Assembly (NCBI GenBank): GCA_041910015.1
Contig: JAYRRR010000108.1
Location: 1 to 47,552, forward strand
Source of the DNA: RPQJ01 sp041910015
GTDB taxonomy: Bacteria; Pseudomonadota; Gammaproteobacteria; Steroidobacterales; Steroidobacteraceae
Reading direction: 5' to 3'
DNA length: 47,552 nucleotides
Part shown: piece by piece, positions 8,222 through 16,621 of the stretch
Numbering within the stretch: the stretch's first letter is position 1
Layout: each line of letters starts with the position of its first letter
Made by a program: the position numbers and the translations under genes
The notes under the pieces: model-generated
Seen by the model: the letters and a program-made list of their open reading frames with translations, nothing else
What the model was told of the DNA's origin: nothing
Databases searched by the model: none

Positions 8222-8248
8222 GCGCCCCTGGCGACCGCCGGGGGGCGC
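8222..8248 (-). terminator. Strong intercistronic hairpin after the beta-barrel gene
   Basis: GCGCCCC and GGGGCGC form a 7-bp outer stem. It continues inward through a T-G pair and GGCG/CGCC with one bulged G, starting 8 bases after the barrel gene stop. No T-run follows on the minus strand. It may terminate partially, act as a barrier to exonucleases, or both. Confidence 0.4.
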
Positions 8249-8255
8249 CGATCCG

Positions 8256-8912
8256 TCAGAATTTCCAGCCGACGCTCAGGTCGAACCCGTCGAAATCCGG
8301 CGTGCCATCCGCCTGGTCGAAGTCGATCCAGTCGATGCGGTAGCTCGCGTGCACGGCGACGGTGTCGCTGAAGTCATAACGCGCGCCGATGCCGAGCTGG
8401 TACGTCAACCCGTCAAGCGTGCGCGTGTCGACCCACGACGTGCAGATGTAGCCGTACCACGGGTCCCACCAGCAGCCGACTTCGGGCGGTTCCGTCGCGA
8501 TGTTGGTGTCGACCCAGCTCCAGCCGATCCCCGCCGTCACGAACGGCCGGAACGGGCCGTCGAGGAAGTTGTATGTGCCGGTCGCGAGCAGCGTCGAATA
8601 GTCCAGATCGCCCTTTGCGCGGAAGCTCTCGCCGGCCTCGTCGCCGGCGATGTCCGCGTCGTAGCTGCGCTGGCCGATGCCGAAAGCGGCACCCAGCTGC
8701 AGCGCGTCGGTGAGGCTGTAGTCGAACGCCACCCGGAAGCCCGCGTCGCTGTCGAACGACGCGGACGTTCCGCCCTTGAAGTCGGCGCCGCTCGAGTTGA
8801 GAAAGGCGACGCCAAGGCTGGTTTCGAACCCTCCCTGCTCCAGCGACTGCGCACCTGCCGGCAGCGTGCAGAGAATGCCCGCTGCAACGGCAAACCATGT
8901 CGATCGTCTCAT
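8256..8912 (-). CDS. Small outer-membrane beta-barrel protein
   Basis: A 218-residue protein with a Sec signal (ending near PAGAQS), alternating hydrophobic strands and a C-terminal phenylalanine (LSVGWKF), as expected for an OmpW/OmpA-like eight-stranded barrel. One loop contains CWWDPWYGYIC, two cysteines in an aromatic-rich stretch, which could form a disulphide-bridged surface loop. I chose the ATG preceded by AGGAG seven bases upstream over the in-frame GTG and ATG 21 and 15 bases earlier. The gene lies 34 bp downstream of the asparaginase gene and is probably co-transcribed with it. Substrate is unknown. Confidence 0.8.
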   Translation of the reverse strand: MRRSTWFAVAAGILCTLPAGAQSLEQGGFETSLGVAFLNSSGADFKGGTSASFDSDAGFRVAFDYSLTDALQLGAAFGIGQRSYDADIAGDEAGESFRAKGDLDYSTLLATGTYNFLDGPFRPFVTAGIGWSWVDTNIATEPPEVGCWWDPWYGYICTSWVDTRTLDGLTYQLGIGARYDFSDTVAVHASYRIDWIDFDQADGTPDFDGFDLSVGWKF

Positions 8913-8946
8913 CGTGTCACTCCTCATTCGCACGAACTCCCCGGGG

Positions 8947-10014
8947 TCAATACTCGTAGAACATCTTCTGGATCCGGACCGGGTCGTTCGTCTGCGTGAG
9001 CGCGAGCTGCAACAGCACGCGCGACTTGGCCGGGTTCAGCTCGCCCGACGCGACGAAGCCCTTGTCGTCGTCATTCACCTCGTTGTTGCGGAGCACGATG
9101 CCCGATGGCAGGCGGGTGCTGCGCACGACGACGATGCCGCTCTTCGCGGCCGTGGTCAGCGCATCGAGCGCCGGCGTCGTCATGTTTCCGTCGCCCACGC
9201 CCGCCACGACGAGGCCCCTGGCGCCGTTGCGGACGGCTGCCTCGATCAGGTCCGCGCTCATGTTGGCGTGCGCGTAGATGACGTCGACGCGCGGCAGCCT
9301 GTCGAGCCCGTCGATCGAGAACGTCGTCGCCTTGCCGAGCTTGCGGTCCATCGGCTCGAACCAGTCGATCTTGCCCGTGTGCACGACACCGGCCGGTCCG
9401 CGATTGATGCTCGCGAACGTCTGCACGCTGGTCGTGTCGGTCTTCACGACGTTGCGCGCGTAGTGGATCGTGTCGTTGAGCACAACGAGCGTGCCCTTGC
9501 CTTTCGCACCGGGGTCGGTGGCGACCGCCGTGCCGTTGTAGATGTTGCCCGGGCCGTCGGCGCTGATCGCCGTGGCCGGACGCATCGAGCCCACCATCAC
9601 CACCGGCTTGTCGCTCCTGGTGACGAGCGAAAGGAAGTAGCTCGTCTCCTCCAGCGTGTCGGTGCCGTGGGTGATCAGCACCGCGTCGGCGTCGGGCGAG
9701 GCCAGGACTTCGTTGACGCGCTTGCCGAGCCTGAGCCAGATGGCGTCGCTCATGTCCTGGCTGCCGATGTTGGCGACCTGCTCGCCCGTGATCACGGCGA
9801 GCTTGTCGAGGTTCGGCACGGCCGCGAGCAGCGAGTTGACGTCGTAGGCGCCCGACTTGTAGCCGTAGTCGGTCGCGCTCGCCTGCGCGCCTGCGATCGT
9901 GCCGCCCGTGGCGAGCACCCGCACCTTCTGCAGGTCGGCCGCCTGTGCCGCCACGACAACGCCCGCGGCCAGGCAGACCGGCAAGGCCGCATTCCATGCA
10001 CTGAACTTCTTCAT
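8947..10014 (-). CDS. ansB: Periplasmic type II L-asparaginase
   Basis: Hydrolyses asparagine (and in this family often glutamine) to aspartate and ammonia. The 355-residue protein has a signal peptide cleaved near AQA-AD (about residue 26). Both threonine motifs are present: TGGTIAG at 36-42 and HGTDTLEET at 116-124. It has the high-affinity type II architecture and ends in the typical FYEY. The start has AAAGGAG upstream. It follows aspartate 4-decarboxylase by 49 bp on the same strand, and that gap holds an 8-bp hairpin. Aspartate produced in the periplasm would be the substrate of the neighbouring AspT exchangers. Confidence 0.95.
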   Translation of the reverse strand: MKKFSAWNAALPVCLAAGVVVAAQAADLQKVRVLATGGTIAGAQASATDYGYKSGAYDVNSLLAAVPNLDKLAVITGEQVANIGSQDMSDAIWLRLGKRVNEVLASPDADAVLITHGTDTLEETSYFLSLVTRSDKPVVMVGSMRPATAISADGPGNIYNGTAVATDPGAKGKGTLVVLNDTIHYARNVVKTDTTSVQTFASINRGPAGVVHTGKIDWFEPMDRKLGKATTFSIDGLDRLPRVDVIYAHANMSADLIEAAVRNGARGLVVAGVGDGNMTTPALDALTTAAKSGIVVVRSTRLPSGIVLRNNEVNDDDKGFVASGELNPAKSRVLLQLALTQTNDPVRIQKMFYEY

Positions 10015-10035
10015 GGCATCCGCTCCTTTGAGTGC

Positions 10036-10055
10036 CCGGCCGGCGGGCCGGCCAG
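10036..10055 (-). promoter_or_regulatory. Intercistronic hairpin between asdA and ansB
   Basis: An 8-bp stem (CCGGCCGG with CCGGCCAG, one G-U pair) with a CGGG loop fills most of the 49-bp gap. There is no T-run. Such stems often set different mRNA stabilities for adjacent operon genes, so asparaginase may be expressed at another level than the decarboxylase. Confidence 0.45.
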
Positions 10056-10063
10056 ACGTTCGG

Positions 10064-11767
10064 TCACGACACTTTCCCGGGCTTGCGGGCCCTGGAGCCC
10101 TTTCTCACGGTCGCCGGCTTCGCGCCGACCGGCGCGGCCGGTTTCGGCCCCGCAGCGGGCCCGGCCTTCTTGCCGGTGGCGGCCTCGTATGCCTGTCGGT
10201 AGCTGCGCGCAACGGCCCGCACGGCGCGGCCGATGTCGTCGTACACATGGTCGTTCAGGTTCGCGAACGAGACGCGGACCGACCAGTCGGGCGCCTCGAA
10301 ACCGCCGCCGTTCAGCACCACGATGCCGTGGTCCTCGGCGAGGCGGAACACGATGTCGAGCGGGTGGATGTTCTCCTTCATCCACTGGACGACCTCCTCG
10401 CCCACGTGCTTGCGCGCCCAGAACTCGAAGTCGATCAGGCCGTAGTAGTAGTCGTAGAGCTCGTTCGGTGCCACCTCGATGCCGAGGCCCTCGAGCGTCG
10501 CCTGGAACCGCTTCTTGACGATGCCGATGCAGGCCTTCTGGTAGTGCTTCTTCTCGTCCATCAGCTCGCAGAGCGAGAACAGCGACATCATCACCTGCTG
10601 CGGCAACGACAGCCCCGCGGTGTGGTTGAGCGCCACGTCACGGCTGTCGGCGACGATGCGGTCGATGAACCTGAGCTTGCGCGGCTCGAGCGTCAGTGCC
10701 GCGTAGCGCTTGTCGAGGCGCTTGAGCAGCGGTTCCGGGTGCTTCGCGATCCGGCGGTCGAACAGGTTGTTCTCGTGCACGGCGATGACGCCCAGACGCC
10801 AGCCGGTGCAGCCGAAATACTTGCTGTAGGAGTAGACGCCGATGGTGTTGTACGGGAACGCGCCGAGCAGCGAACGGAACCCCGGCACGAAGGTACCGTA
10901 GACGTCGTCGGTCAACAGGATCAGGTCGGGCCGCTTCTCGAGCACGGCGCCGATCTTCGCGATCGTCGCCGCACTGAGCGCCATCGCGCTCGGATTGCCC
11001 GGGTTGACCAGGAAGAACGCCTTGACGTTCGGGTCGAGCAGCTTGCCGAGCTCGGCGTCGTCGAACTGGAAGCGGTTCTCCTGCTTCGCCTGCACGTTCA
11101 CGATCTCGAGGTCGTAGTCCTCGAGGTGTGGCATCTCCAGGTACGGCGTGAAGATCGGCGTGCCGAGCGCGATCGTGTCACCCGGGTTGAGCAGCCGGTT
11201 GGTCTTCATCGACTTGAAGAGGTAGCACATGGCGGCCGTGCCGCCTTCGACGGCGTACAGATGGAACCGGCCCTTCGGCCGCGGCGACCCGCACATGGCC
11301 CATTGCAGGTATTCGTGCACGATCTGCTCGTTGTGCACGAGCATGCGGTCGGGCACCGGGTAGTTGTCGCCGATGATCGAGTCGACGAGTTCGTGCACGA
11401 ACGCGTCGGCCTCGAAGCCGAAGCGCTTCACGGCCCACGGCACCATGGCCGTGAGCATGTCCGCACCCGGCAGGTCGCCGTGCCTGCCGAGCCAGGCCGC
11501 GAGACGATCGGCGATGCCGCGGGCCTGCGGCATGCCACCGACGCCCGGCGGCAGGTCGAGCACGCGCTTGCTCTCGACGATCGCGAACTGGCCGAGCAGG
11601 AAGAAGGCCTCGCGCGGCTCCGTCGCGATCCAGTTCGGGTTGCCACGGCCCGCGTTGAGGTACGCGACCGCGGACGCACTGGACGTGCGGCTGGCGGCCC
11701 GAGCGAGGAAATCCTTGATCTCGAACGGACTCAGCGCCTCGTATTCACGCAGCTTGAGGACATCCAT
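10064..11767 (-). CDS. asdA: Aspartate 4-decarboxylase (PLP-dependent)
   Basis: Converts L-aspartate to L-alanine and CO2 (EC 4.1.1.12), often with side aspartate aminotransferase activity. Fold-type I PLP residues are visible: NPGNPS at 255-260, DDVY at 287-290, and the probable Schiff-base lysine Lys316 in YSYSKYFGCTGWRLG. The catalytic body matches the family to about residue 530. The last 35 or so residues are an extra Ala/Pro/Lys/Arg-rich tail ending KPGKVS. The start is supported by AGGAG six bases upstream. The neighbours are decisive: two AspT exchangers lie just upstream, matching the known decarboxylase-antiporter pair that consumes a cytoplasmic proton per turnover and builds proton-motive force. 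Confidence 0.95.
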   Translation of the reverse strand: MDVLKLREYEALSPFEIKDFLARAASRTSSASAVAYLNAGRGNPNWIATEPREAFFLLGQFAIVESKRVLDLPPGVGGMPQARGIADRLAAWLGRHGDLPGADMLTAMVPWAVKRFGFEADAFVHELVDSIIGDNYPVPDRMLVHNEQIVHEYLQWAMCGSPRPKGRFHLYAVEGGTAAMCYLFKSMKTNRLLNPGDTIALGTPIFTPYLEMPHLEDYDLEIVNVQAKQENRFQFDDAELGKLLDPNVKAFFLVNPGNPSAMALSAATIAKIGAVLEKRPDLILLTDDVYGTFVPGFRSLLGAFPYNTIGVYSYSKYFGCTGWRLGVIAVHENNLFDRRIAKHPEPLLKRLDKRYAALTLEPRKLRFIDRIVADSRDVALNHTAGLSLPQQVMMSLFSLCELMDEKKHYQKACIGIVKKRFQATLEGLGIEVAPNELYDYYYGLIDFEFWARKHVGEEVVQWMKENIHPLDIVFRLAEDHGIVVLNGGGFEAPDWSVRVSFANLNDHVYDDIGRAVRAVARSYRQAYEAATGKKAGPAAGPKPAAPVGAKPATVRKGSRARKPGKVS

Positions 11768-11778
11768 GACGATCTCCT

Positions 11779-11793
11779 GGCGGCGAGGCCGCC
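11779..11793 (-). promoter_or_regulatory. Hairpin adjacent to the asdA ribosome-binding site
   Basis: GGCGGC and GCCGCC form a 6-bp stem with a 3-base loop. It lies between the stop of the first AspT gene and the AGGAG of asdA, directly next to the latter, where it may modulate coupling. Confidence 0.35.
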
Positions 11794-11794
11794 G

Positions 11795-13489
11795 TTACGA
11801 GCCACCGCCCACCAGCATCAGCACGATCACCATCCCGAAGATGGTCAGCAGCGTGTTGCCGATGGCGTAGGGCATGCCGTAGCCGAGGGCGGGCACCCGG
11901 CTCTTCGCCGCTTCCTGGATCATCCCGAGCGCCGCGGTCGTCGTACGCACGCCCGCGCACACGCCGAACAGGATCGCCGGGTGGAACTTGAACACGTAGT
12001 GGCCGAGCAGGACCGCCGCGACCAGCGGTATCGAGGTCGCGACGACGCCCCAGAGGAACAGGCTCACGCCCACGTGCTGCAGGCCCGAAACGAAGCCCGG
12101 CCCCGCGGTAATGCCGACGATCGCGATGAACACGTTGAGGCCGAGCGCGTTCATGAGCCACAGCGCGGGGCCCGGAATGTTGCCAAAGGTCGGGCGCACG
12201 GCCCGGAAATAGCCGAGCAGCAGGCCGGCGAGCAGCGCGCCGCCCGACGTGCTCAGGCTGATCGGGATGCCGCCCGCCACGTAGGTGAGCGCGCCGACGA
12301 GGCCGCCGATCGCGATGCCTGCGGCAACGACGGCGAGGTCGGCCGACTCGACGGGCTTGTCCGCATGACCGAGCAGTGCCGTCGCCGAATCGACGTGACG
12401 CGTGCTGCCGCCGATCGTCAGGATGTCGCCACGCAGGATCTCCGTCTCGGGCAGGATCGGGATCTCGACCAGGTGACGGGTGATCTTGCGCAGGTAGATG
12501 CCGCGCGCCGCCGGCAAGTCGGCAATCTCCCGAAGCGTGCGGCCGTTCACCGCCGCGCTGCGGACGAACACGTCGACCATCGTGACCGGCACGTCGAGCA
12601 GCGCCGCGTCCTCGACCTCCGGCACGATGGTATCGATCTGCTCGACCAGCACGGCACGCGGCCCGGAGATCGCAACGACGTCGCCGGGCTCGAGCACGGT
12701 ATCCGCATCCGCGTCGAGGAACCGGTCACCGCGGTGCACGCGTTCGACGAAGAGGCGCAAGCCCGGGAAGATCTCACGCACGGGCCTGCCGGTGAGGCCG
12801 CTGCCCGCCTCGACGCGGTAGGCGCGGACCTCGATGCGTCGATAGGCGGAGAAGACGCCGGCATCGAAGCCGGCCTGCCCGCCTCCCATCTGCTTCTCGT
12901 ATTCCGCGCAGGCAGCCGGCAGGTCGACGCGGATCAGCTTCGGCCCGAGTTGCGCGAGCACGATCGCCGAACCGATGGTGCCGAAGATGTAGGTCACTGC
13001 GTAACCGACCGGAATCGCGTCCAGATAGGCCTGCGCCTGGCCCGGCGGCAGGTCGAGCCGCCCGATCTGGTCGCTGGCGACGCCGATGGATGCCGAGATC
13101 GTCTGTGAACCGGAGTACAGACCGACCGCATAGCCGAGGTCGAGACCGGCGACCAGCGCGCAGACATAGGGAACCACGAGGCACAGCGCCAGCACGATCA
13201 GCGAGAACGCGATCTGCCGTGGGCCGTCCTTGCCGAGACCGCTGAAGAACTGCGGGCCGACGCCGTAACCGACCGCGAACAGGAACATCAGAAAGAACGT
13301 GGACTTGATCGGCCCCGCGATGGCGATGCCCAGCTGGCCGATCAGGACCGCGGTGATCAGCGTCGCGGTGACGTTTCCCAGGTTGAATCCGGCGAGCTTT
13401 TTCGGCCCGACCCAGAATCCGACGGCGAGGGCGAGGAAGATCGCGAGTTCCGGATAGGAGCGCAGCGTGTCGACGATCCATTGCCACAT
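11795..13489 (-). CDS. aspT: AspT-type aspartate/alanine exchanger (copy 1)
   Basis: Member of the aspartate:alanine exchanger family. The 564 residues show the typical layout: about five N-terminal membrane helices (1-190), a cytoplasmic segment with two RCK_C/TrkA_C-like domains (about 205-375), and a C-terminal membrane half. The C-terminal signature CAGVRTTTAALG is close to AspT of the aspartate decarboxylation pathway. The matching N-terminal repeat is YSGSQTISASIG, less canonical. The start is an ATG with GGAG upstream, giving an N-terminus collinear with copy 2; a longer reading frame upstream lacks support. Electrogenic exchange of external Asp for internal Ala is the expected role, 27 bp ahead of asdA. 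Confidence 0.9.
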   Translation of the reverse strand: MWQWIVDTLRSYPELAIFLALAVGFWVGPKKLAGFNLGNVTATLITAVLIGQLGIAIAGPIKSTFFLMFLFAVGYGVGPQFFSGLGKDGPRQIAFSLIVLALCLVVPYVCALVAGLDLGYAVGLYSGSQTISASIGVASDQIGRLDLPPGQAQAYLDAIPVGYAVTYIFGTIGSAIVLAQLGPKLIRVDLPAACAEYEKQMGGGQAGFDAGVFSAYRRIEVRAYRVEAGSGLTGRPVREIFPGLRLFVERVHRGDRFLDADADTVLEPGDVVAISGPRAVLVEQIDTIVPEVEDAALLDVPVTMVDVFVRSAAVNGRTLREIADLPAARGIYLRKITRHLVEIPILPETEILRGDILTIGGSTRHVDSATALLGHADKPVESADLAVVAAGIAIGGLVGALTYVAGGIPISLSTSGGALLAGLLLGYFRAVRPTFGNIPGPALWLMNALGLNVFIAIVGITAGPGFVSGLQHVGVSLFLWGVVATSIPLVAAVLLGHYVFKFHPAILFGVCAGVRTTTAALGMIQEAAKSRVPALGYGMPYAIGNTLLTIFGMVIVLMLVGGGS

Positions 13490-13512
13490 GACACTCCACC
13501 TGCCCGTACGCA

Positions 13513-15198
13513 TCAGGTCATCAGGAGCACGATCACCGTGCCCCAGATCGCCAGGAACACGTTGCCGACGGCGTACGCGACTCCGTAGCCGAGCGACGGC
13601 ACCGAGCTGCGCGCCGCCTCCTGCACGGCGGCGAGCGCCGGCGTGGCGGTACAGCCGCCGGCACACACGCCGAGCAGCACGCCCGGGTGCATTCTGAATA
13701 CCCACCGTCCGATGGCCACACCGACCAACAGCGCGACCGAGACCGTGAAGGCGCCGGCGACCACGAGCGTGAGCCCGCTCTGCTGCACGCCACGTACGAA
13801 ATCCGGGCCGGCATTGAGACCGACGACGGCGACGAAGCCGGTCAGGCCGATCGATTCGAAGATCCAGAGCGTGGGCCCGGGGATGCGGCCGAACCAGTCA
13901 GGCTTCACCGAGCGCAGGTAGCCGCACACCAGGCCTCCGAGCAGCACGCCAACCGGCAGACTGAGCCCGACCTCGACACCACCGACGTGGATTGCGGGCA
14001 GCCCGATCAACGCACCGGCGACGATGCCGGTCGCCACGACGAGCATGTCGGTCACGTCCGTCGCCCGGTCCGCGACACCCAGCAGCGCCGTAGCGCGCGA
14101 CACACTGCCGCCGAGGCCGACGATCGTCACGACGTCGCCACGCTGCACGACGAGGTTCGGCAGCAGCGCGAGCGGCATGCCGCCGCGTGTGATGCGCCGG
14201 ACGAAGACGCCGCGCGCGGCCTCGGTGCGCCCCAGGTCGGCGAGCCGGCGGCCGGCGGCCTCGCGGCTCGTGATGACGACGTCGAGCACCTCGCCGGTCA
14301 CGTCGAGCAGGTCGCGGTCGTCGGTCTCCAGGAGCCCGGTACCGTCCGCCTCGAGCACCTCGACCAGGGTGGCGCGCCGGCCCGAGACGGCGATCGTCTC
14401 CCCGGCGCCGAGCACGTGCCCGAGGTCCGCATCGATGATCTGGCCGCGACTGCGCAGGCGCTCGATGAACACGCGCGTGCCGCCGGCGGCCTCGAAATCC
14501 GCGATGGTGCGACCCACCCAGGGGCTGTCGGGCGCGAGCTGATAGGCACGAAGCTCGAATTCGCGCCGCGCCACCGGCGGCGAGCTGGCCGGGCCGAGCG
14601 TGTCCTCCTCGTATTTCCGGCACTCCTCGGCGAGGTCGATGCGCATCAGCTTCGGCGCGAGTTGCGACAGCACCCACGCCGCGCCGATCACGCCGACGAG
14701 GTAGGTCACGGCGAAGGCGACGGGAATGGCATTGGTGAGGCCGGCCTTCCCGCCGTCCGCCAGGTCCAGCCTGGCGATGGCGTCCATCGCCGTGCCAATC
14801 GTGGCCGATTCGGTGAGCGAGCCCGCGATGAGGCCGGCGGCCGTGCCGGCGTCATAGCCGAACAGCCGGGCGACCAGCCAGCCGGCCAGCAGGCCGGTGA
14901 CCGCGACGATGGCTGCCAGGGCAGCGTGCTGCAGGCCGTCGCTGCGCAATCCGTGAAAGAACTGTGGCCCGGTGCGAAAGCCGATTGCAAACAGGAACAA
15001 CAGGAAGAAGCACTGCTTGACGTCGTTCGAGAGCGTCACGCCGAGCTGGCCGACCAGCACGCCGGCGAGCAGCGTGCCAGTGACGGCGCCGAGCTTGAAG
15101 CTGCCGAGCGAAAGCTTGCCGAACAGGTAGCCCAGCCCCAGCACCAGGAAGAACGCGATTTCGGGATGCGCCCGCAGGATTCCTTGCAGCCACTCCAT
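13513..15198 (-). CDS. AspT-type aspartate/alanine exchanger (copy 2)
   Basis: A 561-residue paralogue of the next gene with the same arrangement: N-terminal membrane half, two RCK_C-like domains (about 205-370) and C-terminal membrane half. Here the N-terminal signature IAGSLTESATIG looks canonical, while the C-terminal one is CAGGCTATPALA, closer to the YidE/YbjL branch. The two copies could be separate exchangers with different substrates or form a heteromer; sequence alone cannot decide. The start has GGAGGAG nine bases upstream. It begins 3 bases after the outer-membrane factor gene and lies 23 bp ahead of copy 1. Confidence 0.85.
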   Translation of the reverse strand: MEWLQGILRAHPEIAFFLVLGLGYLFGKLSLGSFKLGAVTGTLLAGVLVGQLGVTLSNDVKQCFFLLFLFAIGFRTGPQFFHGLRSDGLQHAALAAIVAVTGLLAGWLVARLFGYDAGTAAGLIAGSLTESATIGTAMDAIARLDLADGGKAGLTNAIPVAFAVTYLVGVIGAAWVLSQLAPKLMRIDLAEECRKYEEDTLGPASSPPVARREFELRAYQLAPDSPWVGRTIADFEAAGGTRVFIERLRSRGQIIDADLGHVLGAGETIAVSGRRATLVEVLEADGTGLLETDDRDLLDVTGEVLDVVITSREAAGRRLADLGRTEAARGVFVRRITRGGMPLALLPNLVVQRGDVVTIVGLGGSVSRATALLGVADRATDVTDMLVVATGIVAGALIGLPAIHVGGVEVGLSLPVGVLLGGLVCGYLRSVKPDWFGRIPGPTLWIFESIGLTGFVAVVGLNAGPDFVRGVQQSGLTLVVAGAFTVSVALLVGVAIGRWVFRMHPGVLLGVCAGGCTATPALAAVQEAARSSVPSLGYGVAYAVGNVFLAIWGTVIVLLMT

Positions 15199-15201
15199 GC
15201 G

Positions 15202-16620
15202 TCACTCCTCCGTGGCCGCGAGCGGCGTCCCCGATGGCGGGGCAGGGTCGAATCCTCCGCCCAGGGCCAGGTGGACGTTGACCCGCTGTACCAGTTGCTC
15301 GGCCTCCACGCGGACGAGCGCCGTGCGCGACGCATGCACCGCAAGCTGCTGCTGCTGCACACCGCGCAGGTCGCCGGAACCCACCCGGTACCGGATCTGC
15401 GCGAGGTCCGCGGCGCGCTGGTTCTCGGTGACGGCGCGGCTCAGGATTCCCTCGCGCCGCCGCGCCGCGAACTCGGCGGACAGCGCGTTCTCGACCTCGC
15501 CGAAGGCGCGGGCGCCCACCTGTCCGTATTCGGCCACGGCACGCTTCTGTTCGGCCGTACGGATCGCGACCTGCTGCTTGAGCGCGCCACCCGTGAAGAC
15601 GGGCAGCATGAGACTGGCTCCGGCGCTCCACACGGGGTTGTCGCGGTTCTTGAGCACGAACAACTCGCTCGAGATGTCGTTGACCGATGCAGTGAGCGAG
15701 ATGCGCGGCAGTCGCGCGGCCTGGGCTTCCTGCGTCCGGTAGAACGCGGCGGCGACCCGCCGGTCGGCCGCGATGACGTCCGGACGGCGCTCGAGCAGTT
15801 CGGACGGCAGGCCGGCCGGCACCGGGCCGGGCAGGTCGGCCAGCACGCTCGCGACGCCGACTTCCGCCGACGGGTAACGACCGAGCAAGGCCTCGAGCGC
15901 GCGCAATGCCTGTTCGCGCGCAAGGCGGAACTGCTCGACCGTGTCGCGGATGGTCTCCGCGTTGGCGCGGGCCAGTGCCGAATCGTAGCCGTCGCCCTTG
16001 CCGACGCGTTCGCGCTGCTCAGTCAGGCTCACGAGCTGCGTCGCGGCTGCGGCCATCCCTTCGGCGAGTCGTTGCTGCAGGCCGGCCTCGACCGCCAGGA
16101 AATAGGCCTTGGCCGTCAGCGCGGCGATGGACTGCCGCGCATACTCGGCATCCGCCGCGGCCGAGGCGTACACCTCGTACTGCGCGGACTTCGCCGAGCG
16201 CACCCGGCCCCAGAGGTCGAGCTCCCAGTCGGCGAACAGTCCCACGCCCTGCAGGCCGGACGCGTCGCCGCCCATCTCGCCGCCGCCGCGCGCGAGCAGG
16301 TTGACCTGCGGCCACAGCGTCGAATCGGCGAGCTGCGCGTACTCGGCCGCCACCCGCACGCTGGCGGCAGCGACACGCAGGTCGGGGTTGTGGGCGATCG
16401 CCTCGGCGACGAGCGACTGCAGCTGCGCGTCGCCGAACGTCGCGAGCCAGCCGGCGGCGACGGCGCCCCCGGTCTCGCCCGCCGTCCATTGCCCGGGCGT
16501 CGCCACCGCCGGCAAGGCCTCGGCCCGGTAGTCCGCGGGCTTCGGCGGCGGCGCGAGCGAGCAGCCCGCGAGTATCGCGAGCGTCGCGACGGCGAGCGTG
16601 CTGACAGGCCTGCGGTCCAT
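15202..16620 (-). CDS. Outer-membrane factor lipoprotein (NodT/OprM family)
   Basis: A 472-residue TolC-like outer-membrane efflux channel with a lipoprotein signal (lipobox LAGC, Cys20). Two repeats of the long-helix OEP domain follow, with the family features DWELDLWGRVRSAK near residue 130 and ERRPDVIAADRRVAAA near 280. It would form the outer part of a tripartite exporter. It begins one base after the HlyD-type adaptor gene, so the two should work together. No inner-membrane RND, MFS or ABC pump is encoded nearby. Confidence 0.92.
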   Translation of the reverse strand: MDRRPVSTLAVATLAILAGCSLAPPPKPADYRAEALPAVATPGQWTAGETGGAVAAGWLATFGDAQLQSLVAEAIAHNPDLRVAAASVRVAAEYAQLADSTLWPQVNLLARGGGEMGGDASGLQGVGLFADWELDLWGRVRSAKSAQYEVYASAAADAEYARQSIAALTAKAYFLAVEAGLQQRLAEGMAAAATQLVSLTEQRERVGKGDGYDSALARANAETIRDTVEQFRLAREQALRALEALLGRYPSAEVGVASVLADLPGPVPAGLPSELLERRPDVIAADRRVAAAFYRTQEAQAARLPRISLTASVNDISSELFVLKNRDNPVWSAGASLMLPVFTGGALKQQVAIRTAEQKRAVAEYGQVGARAFGEVENALSAEFAARRREGILSRAVTENQRAADLAQIRYRVGSGDLRGVQQQQLAVHASRTALVRVEAEQLVQRVNVHLALGGGFDPAPPSGTPLAATEE

Positions 16621-16621
16621 G

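Noticed and set aside
9899..13108. Very long open frame on the plus strand opposite asdA and aspT
   Set aside because: Arg/Asp/Val-rich composition with no domain is typical of an antisense frame in GC-rich DNA; the opposite strand has complete known proteins.
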